A DNA stretch of 64,000 nucleotides from Paenibacillus campinasensis (GTDB lineage Bacteria > Bacillota > Bacilli > Paenibacillales > Paenibacillaceae): positions 1 through 64,000 of the forward strand of contig NZ_NPBY01000067.1 of assembly GCF_002272015.1 (NCBI RefSeq), given 5' to 3'. Within the stretch, counting starts at the first letter, position 1. Every line of letters starts with the position of its first letter. Below the pieces are notes generated by a model, which saw only the letters and a list, made by a program, of their open reading frames with translations, did no database searches and was not told where the DNA came from. Position numbers and translations under genes: made by a program. Shown one piece after another: positions 60,102 through 64,000 of the stretch.

Positions 60102-62270
60102 ATGGAGATTATCAATCAAACCAACCGTACGATGCTTTTCGAGGAGATCAATCCCGAGAAGCTTGATCTGGTCACAATCGTTGGCGATGTCAAAGGAATT
60201 GACAGCCTGAGTGATGAGAAGATCAAGGAGATTAACGAGCACCTCCTGGTGCGCAGCTTCGATGAGTTCCTGGACAAATTCTCACCTACGGTCTATTCCT
60301 TTTTCAACGCGGCCAACCAGCGGGTGATGTACACGCTCAAGAAGCCTGAAGGCATACCGGATGACATGATCTCCGAGATCAAGGTGAACCAGCATAACGA
60401 CTTTCTGAAGATGCTCTTCACCCTGATCGACACAAAACGGAGCCAGGGCATTACGAATGTGGATTTTAAGTTCGAGAATCTGCTCGATATGATCTCACCG
60501 AAGAAGGTGATGGACGATATTCGTCAGGTGCGCAAGGAGATTCATTACATGTACAGCCAGTATGAGAAGCTGGACGATGATGATCCGAAGAAGCTGGACA
60601 TGGGCGACAAGCTGAATGCGATGTTCGAAGAGGCAAGCCAGAACTACAACAATGTAATGGCGATGCTGCCGCTGGCGATCGAGGATATCAAGACCCGTCT
60701 TCTTCTTGGGGGAACCAAGGAGGAGAACGAAGGAGAGGCTGTTCAGATCGGCATGCTCACCATTGGTGAGAGCGGCGAACTCAAGATTATCGAAGCTCCC
60801 AAGAGCGAAACCAAGGAATTAATGCTGCTGGATGAGAACAGTTCGACCGGACTCACGACCGTCTTCGAGGAGGACTACGACTCGATCAGTGAGAGCCCTT
60901 CGGGTTATGTGAGAGACTTAGTCGTCCGCACTTTCGTGCCACTGCCAGCGGTTCAGACTGAGGTGAATGTGGAGCAGGAGGTTCAGAATTATAACACCTA
61001 TCTGGAGTTCTACAAGAACGCGAAGGATGATTTTGTCAAAACGGTTAAGCCTCTGGTGGAGAAAATTCTCGGGGTCAAAATGTTCTTCGACCAGTATGCG
61101 ACCAAGAACAAAGGCATGCTGCCGACGATGCTGGTGGCTAATGCCAAGCTGGACATGCTCGTGAAGAGCAGCAACATTCCTCGCCTGGAAACCTTCCTGA
61201 ACACGGTAAACTCGAAGAATGATTTCACAGATACGATCTGGTTCGGCATCGTACCTTCAGTCGAGCTGGAGACAGCCGGCAATGTTCGAGTATCCCGTCA
61301 GCGCTTCAAAGGCAACGAGAAGATTGTGAAGCAGGAAGGATACTCGATGGAGTCGCTCTCGATGCTGCTGCAGGTGGTCAAGGATTACAAGATCCAGGTG
61401 TTCTTCAACTTCGAATCAGGAGAAGACACGACCTTCAACAGCATGGCTACCTCTGGCATCGAGAAATATATCGACAAATGTACACCGCTGGTACGGAGGG
61501 AATACAGTGAATTCGCTGTTCCATGTGTGCCGAACTTTACGATCATTCCGAAGGAGAAATCGGGCGTCATTATCGACAGCAAAATGCTGCAGACCGAGCA
61601 CGGCGTCGAATTGTCCAAGGAGAAGGAAGATATTCTGAAGCTGTGGATCGAGGGTGTGTATGTCGGAGCAGCTTATGTGGCGGCCGGTCTGGTAGCTGCC
61701 TATCAGTGTCCAGAGTACCTTCGTGAGGCGTTCAAGACTGTGAACAAGGATTATCCGGGCGTTCGCTTCGATATTGAAGCTGGTGATAACAGTCTGCGTA
61801 CGGTGACCACGATGGCGAAGGAGATTACAGGCTTCACGAACAAGATCAAGGATTCCATCAACAGCAAGAACTTCGGGTTCGTGTTCTCCTCAGAGAACGC
61901 CCAGCTGCAGGAGAAGGATATCCGCCGGATTACGGTATACAAAGCCCGGAGCATGGCGCTGTCGGAAGACGGGTTCGATTCCATCTACAAAACGCTGGTC
62001 AGTACGTATATCGAGCGCATTCTGCGTTACCAGACCGGAGACTTCAAGCATGAGAATATCGTGCGCTTCTTCAGCAACAATCCGAGCAGCCAGAAGAGCA
62101 AATGGCTCGGAAGCCGCGGCTATGTCAACTCCATTATTCAAGACGGAGACGATATGAGCTATGTGATTGATGAGAAGAGCAATATGTGCCATATCGATCT
62201 GGTCTTTAACGGCAATGTGAAGAACCTGGAAGTCATGATTACGAAGGGCACCAGCCCGGTTAAGGCGTAA
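60102..62270 (+). CDS. Large protein with sheath-like features, function unproven
   Basis: 722 residues from the ATG at 60102 (MEIINQTNRTMLFEEINPEK). The open frame extends 47 codons further, but that part is Cys-rich, lacks family character and overlaps an antisense frame. No good ribosome-binding site is seen before the ATG, so the start is uncertain. The N-terminal third is helical and charged. The second half is alpha/beta with KFFD-like segments, TIWFGIVPSVELETAGNVRV and a final strand pair CHIDLVFNGNVKNLEVMITK like the C-terminal handshake strands of contractile sheath subunits. The size would suit a TssB-TssC-like fusion. The next gene resembles Hcp/tube proteins. No signal peptide. 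Database labels such as regulator would not be informative. Assignment is inference. Confidence 0.55.
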   Translation: MEIINQTNRTMLFEEINPEKLDLVTIVGDVKGIDSLSDEKIKEINEHLLVRSFDEFLDKFSPTVYSFFNAANQRVMYTLKKPEGIPDDMISEIKVNQHNDFLKMLFTLIDTKRSQGITNVDFKFENLLDMISPKKVMDDIRQVRKEIHYMYSQYEKLDDDDPKKLDMGDKLNAMFEEASQNYNNVMAMLPLAIEDIKTRLLLGGTKEENEGEAVQIGMLTIGESGELKIIEAPKSETKELMLLDENSSTGLTTVFEEDYDSISESPSGYVRDLVVRTFVPLPAVQTEVNVEQEVQNYNTYLEFYKNAKDDFVKTVKPLVEKILGVKMFFDQYATKNKGMLPTMLVANAKLDMLVKSSNIPRLETFLNTVNSKNDFTDTIWFGIVPSVELETAGNVRVSRQRFKGNEKIVKQEGYSMESLSMLLQVVKDYKIQVFFNFESGEDTTFNSMATSGIEKYIDKCTPLVRREYSEFAVPCVPNFTIIPKEKSGVIIDSKMLQTEHGVELSKEKEDILKLWIEGVYVGAAYVAAGLVAAYQCPEYLREAFKTVNKDYPGVRFDIEAGDNSLRTVTTMAKEITGFTNKIKDSINSKNFGFVFSSENAQLQEKDIRRITVYKARSMALSEDGFDSIYKTLVSTYIERILRYQTGDFKHENIVRFFSNNPSSQKSKWLGSRGYVNSIIQDGDDMSYVIDEKSNMCHIDLVFNGNVKNLEVMITKGTSPVKA

Positions 62271-62330
62271 TGGAATTATTCAAGAAGGTGTTAAGGGCGT
62301 TATCTCACAGATTCGCCTTTATACATAAAT

Positions 62331-62355
62331 TCCGGGGCGGCGAAAGCTCCCCGGA
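62331..62355 (+). promoter_or_regulatory. Intercistronic hairpin
   Basis: TCCGGGG and CCCCGGA around an 11-nt loop, without a T run, between the sheath-like and tube-like genes. It could stabilise the 3' mRNA so the small protein is made in excess. Confidence 0.45.
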
Positions 62356-62389
62356 GGCTATTACATTTTATTTCAAGGAGGCAACACAC

Positions 62390-62815
62390 ATGGGATTCAG
62401 ATTGCTGGTAGAAGGACAAGAAACGATTGAACTCGGGATGGACAACATCCAAACGGTTGTATACGACACGGATACTCCTAACGATTCCAATGCCCGCTCC
62501 ACGGATGTCGGTTCCACACTGCTCATCAAGGGCAAGATCATTACAGCTACAGATGGCGACAGTGCAGACGACACGATGAAGCTGGCGCTCTGGTCGCTCG
62601 TTCCGGCAGAGAAGGCGGACTGCTACCGGAAGCTAACACTTGAGGTCATTGCGGCAGACCAGGTCGTTCGCAAGATTCACTTCCCTAATGCATTCGTTGT
62701 CGATTATACCGAGAGCTTCGGCGATACCGAAGGCGTCGGTTCATTCACCTTGTTCGTCAAGCAGAAGAAGGATAAGACCGAGCTTGCGAAGATCGACGGC
62801 GGGTACGCTGTTTAA
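62390..62815 (+). CDS. Hcp/tail-tube-like small protein
   Basis: 141 residues, nearly all beta by appearance: MGFRLLVEGQETIELGMDNI, a Ser/Asp loop with repeated Thr-Asp, then KITLEV-type strands and IHFPNAFVVDYTESFGDTEG followed by VGSFTLFVKQKKDK. The order of strands and the paired Val-Asp-Tyr then Phe-Thr-Leu strands resemble Hcp and phage tail-tube subunits. This is pattern-based and not proven. ATG at 62390 with AAGGAGG at 8 nt; the longer frame includes that site. It lies directly after the sheath-like gene, as tube follows sheath in contractile systems. Confidence 0.55.
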   Translation: MGFRLLVEGQETIELGMDNIQTVVYDTDTPNDSNARSTDVGSTLLIKGKIITATDGDSADDTMKLALWSLVPAEKADCYRKLTLEVIAADQVVRKIHFPNAFVVDYTESFGDTEGVGSFTLFVKQKKDKTELAKIDGGYAV

Positions 62816-62849
62816 CCCACTTCGGGTTCTACGTCAGGTCTGTAACACG

Positions 62850-62887
62850 AAGGATATGAAGAGGCATTCATGCCTCTTCATATCCTT
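62850..62887 (+). terminator. Perfect 17-bp hairpin, probable partial terminator
   Basis: AAGGATATGAAGAGGCA, loop TTCA, then the exact complement. There is only a weak T tail, so it may attenuate rather than stop transcription, again favouring the tube-like gene over the genes downstream. Confidence 0.7.
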
Positions 62888-62923
62888 ATCTCATCCGGGA
62901 ATCGAACCGAAAGGAAGAGGGCA

Positions 62924-63376
62924 ATGACCGATTATTACAAGCTGCTCGATGTCAGCCGCGATGCTTCGGCAGAGGAGATTAAACAGGCATACCGCAAGCT
63001 CGCTAAACGTTATCATCCAGATGTGAACCAAGGAAGTGAGAATGCCGCGCACAAGTTCAAGCTGATCCATGAAGCCTATGACACGTTGCGTAGCGAAGCC
63101 TCGCGGCAGGCATACGATGACAGGCTGAAGCAAGAGCAGAGAACGGGCAGTCAGGCTGCACAGAAGGGTGGCCCGCAAGCGGATCGACAGGCGCACGCGA
63201 CCGGAACCGGAGCTTATACGCCGCCGGATGCGGCAAGTGTGGCAGCCGAGTTCGAGCGATTCTTCGGTTACGCTCCGAGAACGGGCAAGAAAGCACAGAA
63301 GAAGCCGGGCAAGAAGCCCGAAGGCCCTCTTGATGCCGACAATCTGTTCAGCAATTTCTTCGGTATCCGGAAATAG
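62924..63376 (+). CDS. J-domain (DnaJ-like) protein
   Basis: About 150 residues. The N-terminal J-domain has YYKLLDVSRDASAEEIKQAY, RKLAKRYHPDVNQG with the HPD motif, and HEAYDTLRSEASRQAYDDRL. The rest is a basic Gln/Ala/Lys-rich linker and a short helical end (LFSNFFGIRK) in place of the zinc and substrate domains of DnaJ. It would recruit Hsp70 to the locus products, perhaps for assembly or disassembly. ATG at 62924 with AAAGGAAG upstream. Confidence 0.85.
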   Translation: MTDYYKLLDVSRDASAEEIKQAYRKLAKRYHPDVNQGSENAAHKFKLIHEAYDTLRSEASRQAYDDRLKQEQRTGSQAAQKGGPQADRQAHATGTGAYTPPDAASVAAEFERFFGYAPRTGKKAQKKPGKKPEGPLDADNLFSNFFGIRK

Positions 63377-63410
63377 GCGCCAGAAACATTAACGCAAAGG
63401 GGAGCTGGGC

Positions 63411-63983
63411 GTGGGAAAACCGGTTAAAGTTGCATGGCTGTTCGCCGTGGATCTGTCCATCTGGGTCATTATGATTACCGCCGTAGCGTATGTGCTTCTG
63501 TTATCCGAGGATGTCCACTGGCAGATAGCGGCCGCTGGAAGTGTGGTCATATGCGCGCTGGTGCATCTGGCATTGGGGGGCAATGGCGGTTCTTCGACAA
63601 GAGTGCAGGCAAATGCCGGATTCAGAAAACCCGCAGAGCCGCGCGATATTGTCAAGCTGGTCCAGATCGATGAAGACGGTGAACCGGTGAAGGAATGGTA
63701 CATCATGGGACAGACATCACTTCTGATCGGGAAGAGTAATCCGATGCAGGAGGTCGAGATTGACCTGGCTGATAGCGAATACGCTTCCTTGATCAGCAGT
63801 GTGCACGCGGTCCTAAATCGAGTGAATCAGGAATGGTTCATTGAGGACAATGATTCCGCAAGCGGCACAGGTGTCAGAGCCGCAAGCAGAAGCACGGCAA
63901 TGAAGCTGCAGAGCGGTGAGCCCTGCAGGATTAACTCGGGGGATTTGCTGTACATAGCCAACACCAGATTGCTGGTCAAATAA
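63411..63983 (+). CDS. FHA-domain protein with N-terminal membrane helices
   Basis: 190 residues. Two hydrophobic helices (VAWLFAVDLSIWVIMITAVA, then IAAAGSVVICALVHLALG) precede a cytoplasmic FHA domain: SLLIGKSNPMQEVEIDLADS, then LISSVHAVLNRVNQEWFIED and DNDSASGTGV. FHA domains bind phosphothreonine peptides, which fits the kinase at 56394. The usual Arg of the first FHA loop is Lys here (IGKS), so binding may be weaker or altered. GTG start with AAGGGGAG. Further genes of the locus probably lie beyond the right edge. Confidence 0.85.
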   Translation: MGKPVKVAWLFAVDLSIWVIMITAVAYVLLLSEDVHWQIAAAGSVVICALVHLALGGNGGSSTRVQANAGFRKPAEPRDIVKLVQIDEDGEPVKEWYIMGQTSLLIGKSNPMQEVEIDLADSEYASLISSVHAVLNRVNQEWFIEDNDSASGTGVRAASRSTAMKLQSGEPCRINSGDLLYIANTRLLVK

Positions 63984-64000
63984 GAACTGATATCAAGAAG

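Noticed and set aside
1..64000. CRISPR arrays, tRNA and rRNA genes
   Set aside because: No regularly spaced repeats and no recognisable tRNA or rRNA sequence were seen.

Overview
The window looks like a chromosomal segment of a Paenibacillus-type, endospore-forming Firmicute. It has a cotJABC spore-coat operon, a YhbH-type protein, a SUF operon ordered sufCDSUB, many strong AGGAGG ribosome-binding sites, frequent TTG/GTG starts, moderate GC, and short operons closed by hairpin-plus-T terminators. I see no rRNA, tRNA or CRISPR array.

Layout. 0-10 kb is metabolic and regulatory: a frameshifted YafY-type regulator divergent from a GyrI-like effector-binding protein with a palindrome between them, an M20 amidohydrolase, a GH42 beta-galactosidase with an AraC regulator, diaminopimelate dehydrogenase and glutamate dehydrogenase. 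10.2-16.3 kb is an apparent integrated element at the 3' end of a rhodanese-type sulfurtransferase gene. It is bounded by a 26-bp direct repeat (24/26 identical) made of the codons for the enzyme's C-terminus. It carries a small-ORF plus 4-fold beta-flower operon inside a long RNA inverted repeat, a tyrosine recombinase broken by two frameshifts, a second decayed gene, a markedly AT-rich two-gene HEPN-like plus SIR2 operon that looks like an anti-phage module, and a cluster of GTGACA/TGTCAC hexamers.

16-23 kb holds the sulfurtransferase, an OatA-type acyltransferase, yhbH and small conserved membrane or unknown proteins. 23.6-34.1 kb is a nitrogen-scavenging cluster: two BiuH-like cysteine hydrolases, an allophanate hydrolase with the AtzF catalytic residues, a BMP-type ABC importer, a cupin and a PucR-family regulator. 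Together they suggest uptake of biuret or triuret (or a related carbamoyl compound) and its stepwise conversion to ammonia and CO2. 34.4-43 kb holds mtnKA (methionine salvage), dps and sufCDSUB. 43-57 kb has two HD-GYP proteins, a MoaD-MoaE fusion, a YunD-like phosphoesterase, uppP, an MMPL transporter, yfkAB, a CBS/CorC protein, an AI-2E-family protein and cotJABC.

56.4 kb to the right edge is a second unusual locus: a Ser/Thr kinase, a secreted or anchored VWA protein, a 722-residue protein with sheath-like features, a small protein resembling Hcp/tail-tube proteins, a J-domain protein and a membrane FHA protein. Kinase plus FHA plus sheath/tube is the logic of phospho-regulated contractile machines such as T6SS, but the assignment here is inference and the locus runs off the window.
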